From Asterella californica (taxonomy: Eukaryota > Streptophyta > Marchantiopsida > Marchantiales > Aytoniaceae), in contig JAYKYS010000009.1 of assembly GCA_036924285.1 (NCBI GenBank), forward strand, positions 20,316,001-20,380,000: a stretch of 64,000 nucleotides of DNA, written 5' to 3'. Within the stretch, counting starts at the first letter, position 1. Every line of letters starts with the position of its first letter. The notes under the pieces are model-generated. The model searched no databases. It saw only the letters and a program-made list of their open reading frames with translations, and was not told the origin of the DNA. Below are positions 23,240-34,746 of the stretch, one piece after another. The translations under genes and the position numbers were made by a program.

Positions 23240-24196
23240 ATGAAAGCCGTGTCAATCGGGATGGACGAAATGAATGCATTGTTGAAGAAGATGGAAGGTC
23301 GAATTGAACAAATAGAAGCTGAGAACAAGGTGCTTAAGGCAGATTTAGCTCAAAGAAAAGTAATACATGAGAAATAGACGAAGGAGCGGCTGATGCTGCT
23401 CAAGCAGATAAGAATGAAAGTGTCAAGGAAGGCGCAAGATAATATTGCAGAAGATAGTTCAGCCAAAGAAGGACATAAGCGGAAAATCAAGTGGGCTGAA
23501 CCAGCAACACCATCAGTCTTTAATGGTTAGAAAATCTTTTCCAAGTTTGAGTTATGGGTTACTTAGATGGACAATTACTTGAAGAATTTTGATGATCGTA
23601 GTTAGTTCACCTATGCTGTTAGTAGACTGGAAGGAATGGTATGGAAGTCAACAACGGATGAGAAGTTTGAATGGAATAACTCTTATGTCTACTTGGTCGG
23701 AGTTGAAAGATGAGCTCCTATGACATTTGGTACCAATTAATGAAGCTACACAATTTCAGCTAGAGCTCATTCATTTGAGACAGACGAGAAGTATCAGTCA
23801 TACCTCCAACAATTTTTTGAGATGGTTACTCATTTGCACATGGTGGATCGCACTGACTTGTTGTTTCACTTGAAGAAAGATCTGCGAGGTTTCTATGCTA
23901 GTGTGTTTGATAGCCGAGTTATGTTTCACAAGACTTGTTTGCATATTTGAAAGCAATAGAGAACACCAGAGAACATAACTCTATCGTGCAACCTAAGTTT
24001 CAGCGTGGAACAAGTGGTGACGAGTCTAGTAGAGGATTTTGGCGAAATCCTCAAAGACATGCAATGTCCTCCCAAAGTATGGGTGATAGAGGACGTGGTG
24101 ATGGAAGATTTGGTGCATCATTGTGGTCAGACTCTTGGAGGTGGTGTAACAAGTACAGTTAAGGTGATAAGGTGTTGCAATGACATCTCTCCGTGA
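23240..24196 (+). pseudogene. gag of the old Ty3/gypsy element
   Basis: ATG at 23240 opens 45 codons with a coiled-coil-like stretch (MDEMNALLKKMEGRIEQIEAE) to a TAG at 23375. The reading continues in pieces: KWAEPATPSVFNG, a stop, KIFSKFELWVT, a stop in place of an expected Gln, MDNYLKNFDD, typical of a plant Ty3 Gag N-terminal part. Later pieces shift frame. I see no intact zinc knuckle. Confidence 0.6.
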
Positions 24197-25329
24197 AGGA
24201 AGACAAGAACCTATAGTTCCAGACACAACATCATCATCGATGGAAGAAAGAGAATTATCCAAGATACATACAAACGTCCAGCAAAACAGTCATAAAGTCA
24301 GAGGTCAAAGAAAGAAGTCTCAAGAGGAGGAGAGCAATAAGTAAGCAGGTCGAGCTTCACAGACGGAGTCTTGTGAGAGAAACTATAATATATCATCATT
24401 CAATCGGTCAACGAATATACTTGTTGACAAGACTTCTTCACATCAAGATCTTTGGACAAAGTAATCAGATTTAAGACTCTGTAAATTACGAAAGCATTGT
24501 AAGCATATACTGTTGCTTATGTCGACCCGAAGGTATCACCGTTGGAGCATTTCCTGATGAAGTAGAGGGTCAACTGGATAAGTGGATGGATGACTTTCCT
24601 TACAATTGGGTTGAGGAGTATGACCGTTGGTTGATGAGCATGGAGTTCAAAGCTTGGACTGAAGAAACAGTTGAGCTACCATGGACACTCAGCTTAACTT
24701 TCAAGAGAACAAAAACTGAAGAAAGATTTCGATAAAGAGCTCAGATTTGGCAAGGTTGGTTTGCTGTCGGAAAGTCTCGTGAAGTCAAAGACACAAAATT
24801 AAATAGCTACAAGATGAAGTTGTGTGAGTCAATATCTGACAATATGATTTGTTGAGTATCATCCATACACTCAGTTACTAGGTGTGATCGAACCATAAGA
24901 TTTGATGGAAGAACTTATAGAGATGGATGCAAGTACATGGAGAACTTACAAGCATGGATGTAGCTTTTGCAAGTCAACTTGGATCAGCGCCAGTCTAACC
25001 ATAGAATGATGCGATAACATCATTCATAAACCCCTAAGCTATAGTAATGATACACGTGCATAATTATGGATACTTAAATTTAATCCAAGTGTTTGAATGA
25101 TTCAAGTGAGGAGTTACTCGTGGTCTCACTCAGACACGACTTACTAGATCTAATGCGGGATCATATTGCTCGTGAGTGTCCTCTATGTTCAACAGAGCAC
25201 CGTTCATGGTTTGACAGCTGAAGAGACAACTATTGTTGAAGACTCTGTTGAGACGACTATTGGAGCGTAGGTATGTGCTGGTGAGCATTTGGTAGAACAT
25301 GGAGATTTTCTGTCATGGATTAAAGTGAA

Positions 25330-25733
25330 AATAGGAAACCAACTTGTTGTTGCTCATTGATACTTGAGCGGATGTGAATGTCTTGGATGAGAAATTAGTC
25401 AAAACCTTAGGACTAACTAGAACCAAGATTATGAACCCGTTGTTGATAAGGTTTGTGCAAGGTAGCACAACCATTACATAAAAGCTCATGAGTGTTTCTG
25501 TTGTCTTTGGAGGGGTAACTAGGAAGCATGAATTTATAGTCATGAACTTGGATAACACAGTGGATGGTATCTTGTCTTGGTCTTGGTTACAAGAGACTAA
25601 GGCAAAGTTAGATGTACAAGAAGAGAATGTCATAATCATGGATCGATGGAGCTTGTGTCAACCACATGCATTGTCAAAGAGAGATCCAAGAAGCCAAACC
25701 ATGCTACTCATAGGTTTCAACGAGCGAATGTGA
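25330..25733 (+). pseudogene. Retropepsin region of the old Ty3/gypsy element
   Basis: Around 25359 the reading is LIDT, stop, ADVNVLDEKLVKTLGL. The Gly codon of the Asp-Thr-Gly active site has become TGA. 25488-25733 continues with SVVFGGVTRKHEFIVMNLDNTVDGILSWSWLQ, which fits the second half of a retropepsin. Inactive by sequence. Confidence 0.6.
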
Positions 25734-25944
25734 CATTTTAGATTTGCACAACCATACAATTTGAAAAGCAGATCAAGTCGGTTGACGAAGCTTGAGTTGC
25801 AGTGATGTCTAAATCTGAGGTAGAGACGGATGAAGAAGATCACATTGCTACTCTTCTTATACATCCTGGTATGCAAGTATTGATTGAGGGTGTTCTCACA
25901 TAACGCCGTATCAGTTGCCAATAGGACTTCCGCCAAGATGAGCT

Positions 25945-26690
25945 TTGGATCATGCTATTGATCTGATTCCTAGAGCTACACCCATTGCAGTACTATCAAG
26001 ACGAATGTCGTTTGATGAGCTAACGGAGCTGAAGACTCAGTTGAAAGAGTTGGTAGCTCATGATATTTTACGATCCAACATATTATCTTATGTTACCTCA
26101 GTGTTGTTCGTGGTCAAGAAAGATGGTGGTATTCACATGTGTGCATACTACTGTGCACTTAATAAGGTTATTGTCAAGAACAAATACCCTCTTCCTCTCA
26201 TGGATGAAACCACAGATTGGTTGACAACAAGAATGTACTTTACTAAGTTGGATATGCTTTCTTGACATCACCAAATCCGGATCAAAGAAAGAGATGAAGA
26301 GAAGATAACTACAAGGAAGAGATATGGCTTGTTTGAATATATAGTGTTATCGTTAGAATTTAACGAGATCTTCAGAGATCTCTTAGATGAGAGTGTTAAC
26401 GTGTACTTCGACGATATCATCATCTTCTCATCCACGGATCAACATCTAGCAGATGTTGAAACATTGTTCAAGCACCTAGAAGACACCAACTGTATCTCAA
26501 GAAGAGCAAGTGTTCTTTTGGACATGAAAGTGTGATGTTTCTAGGATGTTTGATTAATGCGCAGAGTATTCATTCTAACAGAGCCCAGATTCGAACCATT
26601 ATTGAATGGAAGAAACCTGAGAGTGTTCATGAGCTCAACTCTTTTCTTGGTTTAGTCACATACTTTCGACGCTTTGTTTATCAAGTATGC
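25945..26690 (+). pseudogene. Reverse transcriptase of the old Ty3/gypsy element
   Basis: Visible in order: ELKTQLKELVAHDILRSN, SVLFVVKKDGGIHMCAYYCALNKV, KNKYPLPLMDE, YFTKLDMLS followed by TGA (a Gly codon in intact relatives), HHQIRIKERDEEKI, YGLFEYIVLS, a deletion of the NAPATFQ-like region, then VYFDDIIIFS with the catalytic Asp-Asp pair at 26406-26414. The last part reads SSTLFLV in another frame. Confidence 0.75.
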
Positions 26691-26739
26691 AAACCATGGT
26701 AGGCAAAGCGTGCAGTTTGAAGAGGACAGAGAGTTTGGT

Positions 26740-27060
26740 TATGAACCAAGAACTTCAGAATCACAACGGGGTGGACTTACTCAAGAAGCTTCTTCCAAAA
26801 TGGACAAGATCATCCCTGATTGAAGTTAAGTCTTGTGACATATAAGTTGCATTTTCCAGCTAGTATAAAGCATTATCACCATATCATTCATGTTTCTAAC
26901 TTAAAAGTGTTTTGCGAAGAACTAGAGTCATGACCAAGAAGATATCAAAAATGACACACGGTGTTAGAAGCATTATCAAGAGCTGAAGATCTTGAGTTGA
27001 TTGAGATAGTAGATCATCGAGCAGCACCGAATCTAGATGAAGTTAGAGAATCCATTACTC
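26740..27060 (+). pseudogene. C-terminal integrase remnant
   Basis: Pieces such as GGLTQEASSKMDKI and, in another frame, KLHFPASIKHYHHIIHVSNLKVF match the end of Ty3 polyproteins (GPY/F-like region). It abuts RT sequence without RNase H or the integrase core, which marks the deletion. Confidence 0.55.
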
Positions 27061-27631
27061 AATAATTGTGCCATTGTGCCAAGTAGAGTTCTGGGATTGT
27101 TAAGTGAAGCTTGGGAGTTCCTTGATAACTTAGCGCTAAACAAGTTTTATGAGCCACTGCATGGATAGTTTTTGAGATGAAAGACCGCATTGGTCTCCTC
27201 TAGCTAAGTGGTGGATTGAATCGAGTCAAAAGAGTCATGCCGAAGTACCCTTCAAGGACACTGGAACCGAGTAGATCTAGCCAATCTGCTCATCTAAAGA
27301 TGAAGTTGTGGTCTGTTGACTGCTCATGACTGTCAGATGTCAATCAAGTTTAAGCTAAAGCTACTATGATGTATCATAGTAAGGAGGTGGATAAAAAGGA
27401 GCTGACGAGTTCACCACATGGAAACTAAGATTCTGTCTCATCCGAAAGCTTCAATGAATGTTCGGTAATGGAGCATTGCTTTGAGATAGCTTGATGTAAA
27501 AGCTCTAAGAAAGAGCTCAATCTTATCTTGGATGGGATAGTGTTTCTCGGATTGGGAAAGTGTTTTTGCTAATGTGGTATTGCAGATACCGCAGGTCAAT
27601 GGAAGAACTGCTCTTTCTTGGTTGGAGCGGA

Positions 27632-28581
27632 TGTAACAAAATTTACTTTTATTAGCTCTCAGTCCTTGACCAATGATTAATTTACACGCAATGGCTAATG
27701 GTTCTAGAAGAGGAGGCTGAACGCTGAAGTAAGACCAGAAGTACAAAAGGAAGATGTGAACCCTAAAGCTCATATAGTTACGAGAGACTATGAAAAAGAG
27801 CTGGAGAACCAGAGCTCACTGAGAAGAATAGGGCGAGCAGAGGAGGCCAGACTCTAGGTTTGAGAGGTTTGAGAGGGACTTGTCTTGATTTGGAATCAGC
27901 AGAAGCTTTATAGAGGCCGTGAAAGATTAAGCTTAGCCAAATCAATAAGTACTTTCAAGAGAGAAATCAGTTTGACTTGAAGAAAGTCTAGTTCTTTTGA
28001 GAAATTCTTGTATGAGAGTCCAATTTCTGGAGTATGGCTTGAGGAGCCGATAATTTGTCAGCTCAAGAGTCTTCCGCGATCCATGTCAGCAAACAAACGG
28101 CGTGTAATATAAGTCCTTGATTTTATCGTTCGTGTGAGAATAAAGCTTGGATTTGTGTGCTGAAGTTGAACTGGAAGCTTTTGGTGTGGAATTTGCTTTA
28201 TTTCCTTGCAATTTCATTATTTTTCTATTTCCAAACACCCATTAGAGATTATAGTTTTTCCAGTGCTCTTTTGATCTCTTGCGTTTTGACTTTACGCTTT
28301 ACGCTTTTGCATTGCTGCTCAAATATCTTTCAATCCCAAGCGAGAGCAGTTTCATCTGCGATCTAAGACTTCAGATTAAGAACCAATAATCTGAGTAGAC
28401 TGGTCAATTATCCTAAAACGATTTTGCAGTTACCAAGCTTCTTGTATTGATTAATGGAAAATTAAGCTAACTGGATCCGAAGAAAGAAAGAAAATGTAAC
28501 TGTCTAAAGGAAATTCACGTTTTACGATTAATTCATTGCAGACGAGGAATTATATTCCGAGATCTGCGATAGAACGTTTCA
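27632..28581 (+). repeat. 3' LTR of old Ty3/gypsy element
   Basis: Begins TGTAACAAAATTTAC, ends AGAACGTTTCA, followed by TATA. 950 bp against 937 bp for the 5' LTR. Confidence 0.9.
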
Positions 28582-29450
28582 TATAGCACATCCACTCGTA
28601 TTTGCTAAGCCGTAATCGTTACAAGTTGCCGTGCACGGAGCGAAAGCTAAACTCTTCCGATACCCATTTCACTATTGTAACTAGGTAAGTGTGTATAAAA
28701 CAGGAACATCGGTGAACGTGTTTTCCAGCGTTAGGTGGAGCTACGCGAGGCTACATCATTGTGAATGGCAAGGGACAGGTGATCATTACCGAGCTGACTA
28801 TAAGAACCAAATACTACCGTCCAATTATCGTGGGTGTGTACGTGACAGGATTGGAATCAGATTGGCATGGCATGCCGCATTCAGTGCAACTCTAATTCCT
28901 GTCCACTGACACCCACAAGCCATTCAGTATCCGGACGGAGAGCTGCAGACGGACGATGCGCATGTCAGACTGTCATACTGTCAGTCAAGTCATATGAGAT
29001 TGTACAGGAAGGAAGCAGTGCGAAGTCCCGTCCGTAGTCCCGTCCTTCCTTCCTGCCTTCCCATTGTCCGTCCACTCTCCCCCATGCGGCCACTTACCGC
29101 AAAGAAGTCCACTGCAAGTGCTTCGGAACGTTCCGCGCTTCTCGACGGGACGTAGACGCATAAAAATAGGCTTCTGATTTCTTCCTCGAATAGAGTTATT
29201 TATCGTCGTACTCCATCCCACCCACCTTTAGGGCGTCAATCAGATAAAACTCTTCGTCACTCACTGTAGAAAGAAGTAACTGCTCGCAAGGTAGTCTTCC
29301 GCAGCAAAGGGTCAAGCAAGTTCAAGCAAGCTGCAGCAGCAATAGGGGAAGGGCTCCTGCGTCGGAGCGTCCAGCTAGGCACTGTGGCTTCGAGCTTCGA
29401 GCTTCGAGCTGTGACTTCTACTGAGTCCCATAACGATAGATTTTCAGCAG
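28582..29450. other. Upstream region of the germin-like gene
   Basis: No credible ORF. A pyrimidine-rich tract (about 29030-29090) and a CTTCGAG word repeated three times (29389-29409) lie within 450 bp of the TATA box and may be promoter-proximal, but I cannot name a factor. Confidence 0.4.
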
Positions 29451-29452
29451 AT

Positions 29453-29460
29453 TATATAAT
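29453..29460 (+). promoter_or_regulatory. TATA box of the germin-like gene
   Basis: TATATAAT preceded by GCAGAT and followed by AGGGAGAAC; the only strong TATA motif in the 800 bp before the start codon. It would place transcription start near 29485 and give a leader of almost 500 nt. Confidence 0.55.
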
Positions 29461-29925
29461 AGGGAGAACTCTGAAGGGCGGTCACCGAGAGCAGTCAGAA
29501 GTTCTCAGAACAGAACAGGCAAGAGGAGGGAAAGGATCTGGTCGCAGTTGGTATTGGAATCTTTACGTGAGACACAGGTGAAAGGGGAAGAGGAAAGGGG
29601 AAGAGGAAAGAGGAAAACTGCAACGTTATTTAAGGTATACCAGTTGACTCGAGATTTGAATTACGAGCTCTGTCCCACTGGAGTGTCAGGCATCACCTCG
29701 CCCTTGTTGTTGTGTGGTTTCTCTAGCTTTTTTGCTGCTGGAGGCAGGTCTGAGTGAGGTTTCTCTCACCTCCTTCTCCACGACGAGCAGGCAGGTTGCT
29801 GTGGTGAGAGTCCGCATTCTGCCGGGAGCGGTAGGGCTTCCATAGAATTCTCGTTCAGGTGGTCTTCAGAAAGAGGGCGCCCTTAAAGACTCGTTCAAAC
29901 ATCGTGGGAAAAGCAACTAATAGGT

Positions 29926-29948
29926 TTTCTTTGTTTCTTCTCTTGCAG
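29926..29948 (+). promoter_or_regulatory. Possible 3' splice site of a 5'-UTR intron
   Basis: A pyrimidine tract (TTTTCTTTGTTTCTTCTCTTG) ends in CAG at 29946-29948, 31 bp before the ATG. With several possible donors (for example AG/GTGAAAG near 29576), a 5'-UTR intron is plausible. Not proven without transcript data. Confidence 0.4.
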
Positions 29949-29979
29949 AAAGTGAGCGAAGTGGAACCCTAAGCGGAGA

Positions 29980-30591
29980 ATGACCAGGATGAAGCTCGTA
30001 GCTGCTCTTGTACTGGTCTCTGTCTTGGCCGTTCATGCTCGCGATCCCGATATCACTACAGACTTCGTAGTGCCGCCGGGAATGAATGCATCCACGATCA
30101 CAGGAGAGTTCTTCATGTTTACCGGCCTCAGGGATTTCTCTGCGACTCCAGGAGCGTTCGCATCCAGGAAGGTGACACAGATCGAGTTCCCAGCACTTAC
30201 AGGGCTCGGCGTGGGTGTCACTCTGCTCGAGTACAGGCCCATGACTCTCAACCCTCCCCACACTCATCCCCGCGGAACCGAGCTCCTCTACGTCTTGTCA
30301 GGAAGTTTGGACGTCGGTATCGTCGACTCTGCGAACAAGCTGTACTCCGCCACGATCAAGAAGGGCGATTTGTTCGTCTTCCCGCAAGGACTCGTTCATT
30401 TCCAGATTAATAAGTCCAGCAAGAAGCCCGCCCGTGCCATCTCCGCATTCGGTAGCTCCAACGCTGGCACCATCTCTCTTCCGAGAAATCTTTTCGGCTC
30501 AGGCATCGACGACTCCGTTCTCCTTTCAGCGTTCCAGATCACCACGGAGGAGTTGAAGGTTCTTGGAGCTCCATTCCAGCCTACAGTTTAG
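29980..30591 (+). CDS. Germin-like protein (secreted cupin)
   Basis: A 203-residue cupin. Residues 1-20 form a signal peptide (KLVAALVLVSVLAVHA), so the protein is probably exported to the cell wall. M4 is an alternative start that gives a cleaner signal. Cupin box 1 has H94, H96 and E101 (PHTHPRGTELLYVLSG) and box 2 has H140 (GDLFVFPQGLVHFQIN); these four are the manganese ligands of germins. Length fits the family. There is no cysteine at all, whereas flowering-plant germins usually have an N-terminal disulphide pair. Germin-like proteins include oxalate oxidases and superoxide dismutases; which activity applies cannot be read here. It is a single exon, intact and GC-richer than its surroundings, with TATA box and poly(A) signal: the only clear host gene in the window. 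Confidence 0.93.
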   Translation: MTRMKLVAALVLVSVLAVHARDPDITTDFVVPPGMNASTITGEFFMFTGLRDFSATPGAFASRKVTQIEFPALTGLGVGVTLLEYRPMTLNPPHTHPRGTELLYVLSGSLDVGIVDSANKLYSATIKKGDLFVFPQGLVHFQINKSSKKPARAISAFGSSNAGTISLPRNLFGSGIDDSVLLSAFQITTEELKVLGAPFQPTV

Positions 30592-30952
30592 AGCTGCGAC
30601 CGAGTAGTGTACTATACACGTCTCTGTTCCCAATGGGCTAGTGAACACTGGCGGCTCCATTCTTTTCGAGTCTTACACGTCTAAATCTAGGACTCATCTT
30701 CTTCTCCATGGCCTCGGTTTCTTTTCTCTCTACCAGCAGGGTTTCTGAAGGGCATCCCCAACGATTTGAATCGGTAGAACACTCTGAAGTGATGTCAAGC
30801 GTCTACTTGACCGACGCGAGGTTCGTTGTCCGCTGGCTAAACGAGCTCTTTGTAATTTCCTACTCCTTCGCACATTAACAATTTCGATAAGTGTGAATTT
30901 CGATAAGTTATTCGCTCTGAGCTGCAAATGCATGCCAGGAAAACTTATTTTG

Positions 30953-30958
30953 AATAAA
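30953..30958 (+). terminator. Poly(A) signal of the germin-like gene
   Basis: AATAAA about 360 bp after the stop codon; the first such hexamer downstream. Plant signals are loose, so the true site may differ. Confidence 0.45.
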
Positions 30959-33900
30959 GGGAATTAACGGTCGATCTTGTCTTGGGTACCTTTGTCTGGA
31001 TTGCTCGACGTGTTCATGCACTGCTTTTCTTGTCTTGTGCCGGGACAGTAGATTTCATTTGCGCCAATCATGCCCACAAGACCAGTAGCTCACAGTCTTA
31101 ACCGAACCATAGTTAAGTTACCTAATCTTGAACGTTGGCTCGGAGAAGTGAGGTGTAGTCAGGTTGATCTTACGTTGTAAACGCTCACTGTCAGTGTGTC
31201 AAGCAGAATATGATGTGCCATGACTATGACATTTAAGAGGGTTAGCTCTCGTCGTGATGGGTTCCCTGCGACGAACGCATACAACTAACTGTGGGTATGC
31301 TTTTTTTGGGATCTAAAACGCGGGGACAGCTGCTCTGAATGATGGCGAGAAATTGCTCGATGTATTGTCGTAGGGCGTCACTAAACGTCCGCTGAAAGCG
31401 TCTAAATTGAGTTCCCAGCAGCAAATCTGTCGAGTCGTCTGTCCTCCAACGTAGACGGAATGGTCGGTGTTGTCACAGAGGAACAGTAAAGGGCGAAAAA
31501 ACCTACGACTGCGTGAGCCTTCTCGTTCTGAGCGTGGCTGGGCTTCCTCCTGCTCTTTGGACATAGAACGCCCGAGGTGGAACGTTGTCACTGAACGCAG
31601 CTGTCGTTAGATTTCACACTCCCTTTGTCGGCCATATTAGAAACAAAGTGAAAGTGGATTCGAGACCAGCCGCAAAACAGAGACTGTCCAGAATCACCCC
31701 ACGAGGCAAGCCCGTTCGGCCCCAGCCTAGGTCGCTCCGGCGTTTCTTGTACAGTAATCTGTTCCGGAGAAGTAGAACAGTCGCCTAACAGTCCGTCAAT
31801 TGTCCCAAAGCGCCAGCAAATTACAGATAAGCGAGAAAAATCTATGCCTCTATCTGAGCCCCGCTCCAACCCCCCCAGAAAGTTACCGTTACAGCTCGTT
31901 TATCCTCGACCGCTACAGAAGAGAAGGTTGTGACCGTTGTGCAGCACCTGCAGCTTGCTCGACATAAAACATCCGGTGGAGATGCTATTCATCGTTAGAT
32001 GCTAACTAGTGTTCGCGGGTTTTCTTCTCTCTGTACTTTGTACTCTTCGCCTTGGAGGGTTTTCCACTTGTCGGATATGTTATTTTCTCTTCGCTGCAGC
32101 ACACCGTCGCTTTCCGTCAGATGCACAGGGTTCGGCACAGACCCAAGTCACCCAACGCGGGAAGGAGGCATTTTCCATCATTACTGAGGGTACGACCGAC
32201 AAGCACGTACGTACAATACAATCTGTAAAGTGAGACGCTCTGGGGTTCTGAGAGTAAAATCGTGGGCAACAATTCTTGATTCGGAGAACGGGGAGTTCGT
32301 TCCGGACGTGGTAGACGCAGACCGAGGAATGAGGAAAGCTCGGAACCGTCCGAACGCTAAATTGAGACGTCAGAAATCAACCGGGAAACTCCTTTTTCCT
32401 CTCGGCAAGTCTATCTGGAAACATCCAACAAAGGAGGCGACGGTTGTTTTCTTCCGGGAAACAAAGAACAACGGAGGGATCTGTTACGGAAACACGAGGA
32501 CTGGGGGAGTTCTCATCGGACCTCAACTGGGGGGAAGGATACGTTCCGACTTGTAATCATCAGTTACCGGTGGGACCTGAACTTAGCCCGAATTGTAGAC
32601 TCTCGTTCTTCCGTTCGTGTAACTCCCATCCATCCACCGAGTAATGATATCCGTACGAAGTTGAGCGGAACGCATCCCACGTCACCGACCCGACCTCCAA
32701 CACGGGGTTATGTTATTGCGTCTGAAAAGGGCCAAGAATGATGTCACTCTTATGCAGAATATCCTTATCCGTGACGGTATTTTCATGTGCACAATTCTTT
32801 CCGCTTCAAAGACATCCTCTTATCTTTCGCAATCTTATCTTTCGCGAGATGATCGCTGCGTCTCTGAGGGTGCACTCACATCGTGAAAATTTTCCGGATT
32901 ACGGAGGGTTCCGGAGAATAATGATTCCTTCCGGAGTTGTTTGGATTACCTGCTTACGTGGGTTAGAATGTTATTCTACACCGGGTATAATAAGTCAGGG
33001 TGATTCAAGAGATGACCGGCGTGAGCGCGCTTTGTGAAAATCTTATCTTGTTTTAACAGTTACTTCCTCTGTTCTTACCTGATCACGTTGTGAGAACTAT
33101 GAAGATGCTACCTGCACCAAGCTCTGTTTGCTATTGAATATTTCGACTTCTTGACGCAAAGAGAGGTGAAATTGGCCGCTGGGTGCTTGTAGACTGCTTT
33201 CGGCTCCTCTCACGGGCAGGAGCTTTAATTACTGACCCCATGAATGAGATGATAGAGACAAACACTCGTGGACTCCATTGATCACGTAGAGCCCTGCGCT
33301 GATTTTTCTATATATCGGTAAATATTTTTTGATATATCAGTAAATTCGGTCCCTTTCACTATAGCTCCTTAGGATTAAAGATTCACTCTCTGTTTTTCAG
33401 TGTTTGCTCACTTCTAGACCTCAGTTTCTCTGATGCATTAGAAAGATCATAGGTATCAGGTTGCAATGCATAGAGTACAGGTTATCTATGCGCTTCCATA
33501 CCAAGGGGTCCAATCTCCGGGAATGTGCTCTTTGCTACACATCCCCATTGGTAAGAAGTATTCGTCAAAGAGTGCACAACGTTCGTGTACATTCACGGCC
33601 CTGTATTCTCCAGACTATGTACTTCTCTCAGTATTTTTGGGTGACCTCGCCTGTGTGTAGGTAGCTCTTGCATGCGCTGCTATCCACATGGACCACCATA
33701 TCTGATATAGACCCAGAGATGTTTCGGACTGAATAGAAACTATTGATCGATAAAGAACTGCTGGTCTGGAAATGTGTCTAATTTCCGTTGTCACTTTTCC
33801 TTGTCACGAACGTCACGAAACAATGCTATTCCTGTTGTCAGCTGGATACAGTAGAGTAAAACTGTGACTTAACAGTGCTCTGAGGATGTGCAAATCTTTC

Positions 33901-34659
33901 ATTCTATCGAGCACCAAAAGATTAGTACAATTGACCCGGTTGGTCAGCAGCAGGTTGTTTACTCACGTACCTGTGATGTCCAACAGTACTGCCAAAGAAC
34001 TAGCATGAAGAAGAACGCTTTTGTTTTCGCTGCTCACGGAGGAAGTTATTGATATTTCGTGGTAGTAATCCTGCGAGGTGAGACGGGAAAGATGAGTGAA
34101 TTTTTACCTCTGGCCAACAACAAGCGCAACCCTTCGTTTTTCACTCCAATGTGGAATCCTCGAACCAGTCAATTTGTCTCTACTTGTTCGAACCGCATCG
34201 CAGCTGTTTCTCTAATCCTTTGTAGAATAGTATCTGATTGGATCGATGCACGCATAAGATAAGCTGTTCGAAGTTCTTGAACGTGTGACATTGTACAATC
34301 TTGAACTTTGAGGTGAAATTTGCACGCGATGGTTTAGTGTACATTTACATCGTGTTCAAATTATAGCCTTACGATGAGATTGTTTTCGATCTTTGATATT
34401 TACTATCACCGGATATTTAAGTAATACATTACCTAGACACCGGAATAGACTCTACTATAGCGTCCGTAGAAGTTTCCCGGTTTTTTATGCGGAGAGAATA
34501 TGAGTTCTCCGGAGAACGGACCGTCTTTCTCCGGACATTTTCGGTTACAGAACCCTACGTAGATCTCCGTAAAACGTAAGCATAATTTCGCGATGTGAGT
34601 GCAGCCTGAGTCCCTACTGTAGTTTAAATAACAAGTTCCGGTCGGAAACTTCCAGCCGT
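30959..34659. other. Intergenic, 3.7 kb, no gene supported
   Basis: Several ORFs of 60-108 codons on both strands, overlapping each other (for example 31313-31591 minus, 31588-31869 minus, 32230-32556 plus), have no recognisable motif. TCCGGA-containing words cluster near 32890-32940. A short near-tandem pair (TATATCGGTAAAT, ATATATCAGTAAAT) lies at 33310-33345. Confidence 0.4.
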
Positions 34660-34716
34660 CGGTTTGGTTTCGCATCAGTGCACATTTCACATGTGCACTG
34701 ATGCGGAACCAAACCG
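34660..34716. repeat. Near-perfect hairpin, 26-bp arms, 5-nt loop
   Basis: Arms 34660-34685 and 34691-34716 pair with one mismatch (25 of 26) around the loop TTCAC. The stem contains CATCAGTGCACAT. No T-run follows, so it is not a bacterial-type terminator. Confidence 0.9.
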
Positions 34717-34746
34717 CCCATTTTCGTTCAGTTTATGCAAAACGTA

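Larger units (their letters stand above)
22253..28581 (+). mobile_element. Ty3/gypsy retrotransposon, degenerate and internally deleted
   Basis: Two LTRs bracket 4.4 kb. Order: primer-binding site (23191), gag (23240 on), protease (about 25330-25640), reverse transcriptase (25945-26690), then directly the C-terminal end of integrase (about 26750-26950). RNase H and the integrase core are missing, so a deletion joined RT to the integrase tail. Stops occur in all parts. 4-bp target duplication TATA. Confidence 0.85.

Noticed and set aside
29917..30267. Minus-strand ORFs over the germin gene (29917-30267, 30033-30263)
   Set aside because: Antisense shadows of a clear coding sequence.
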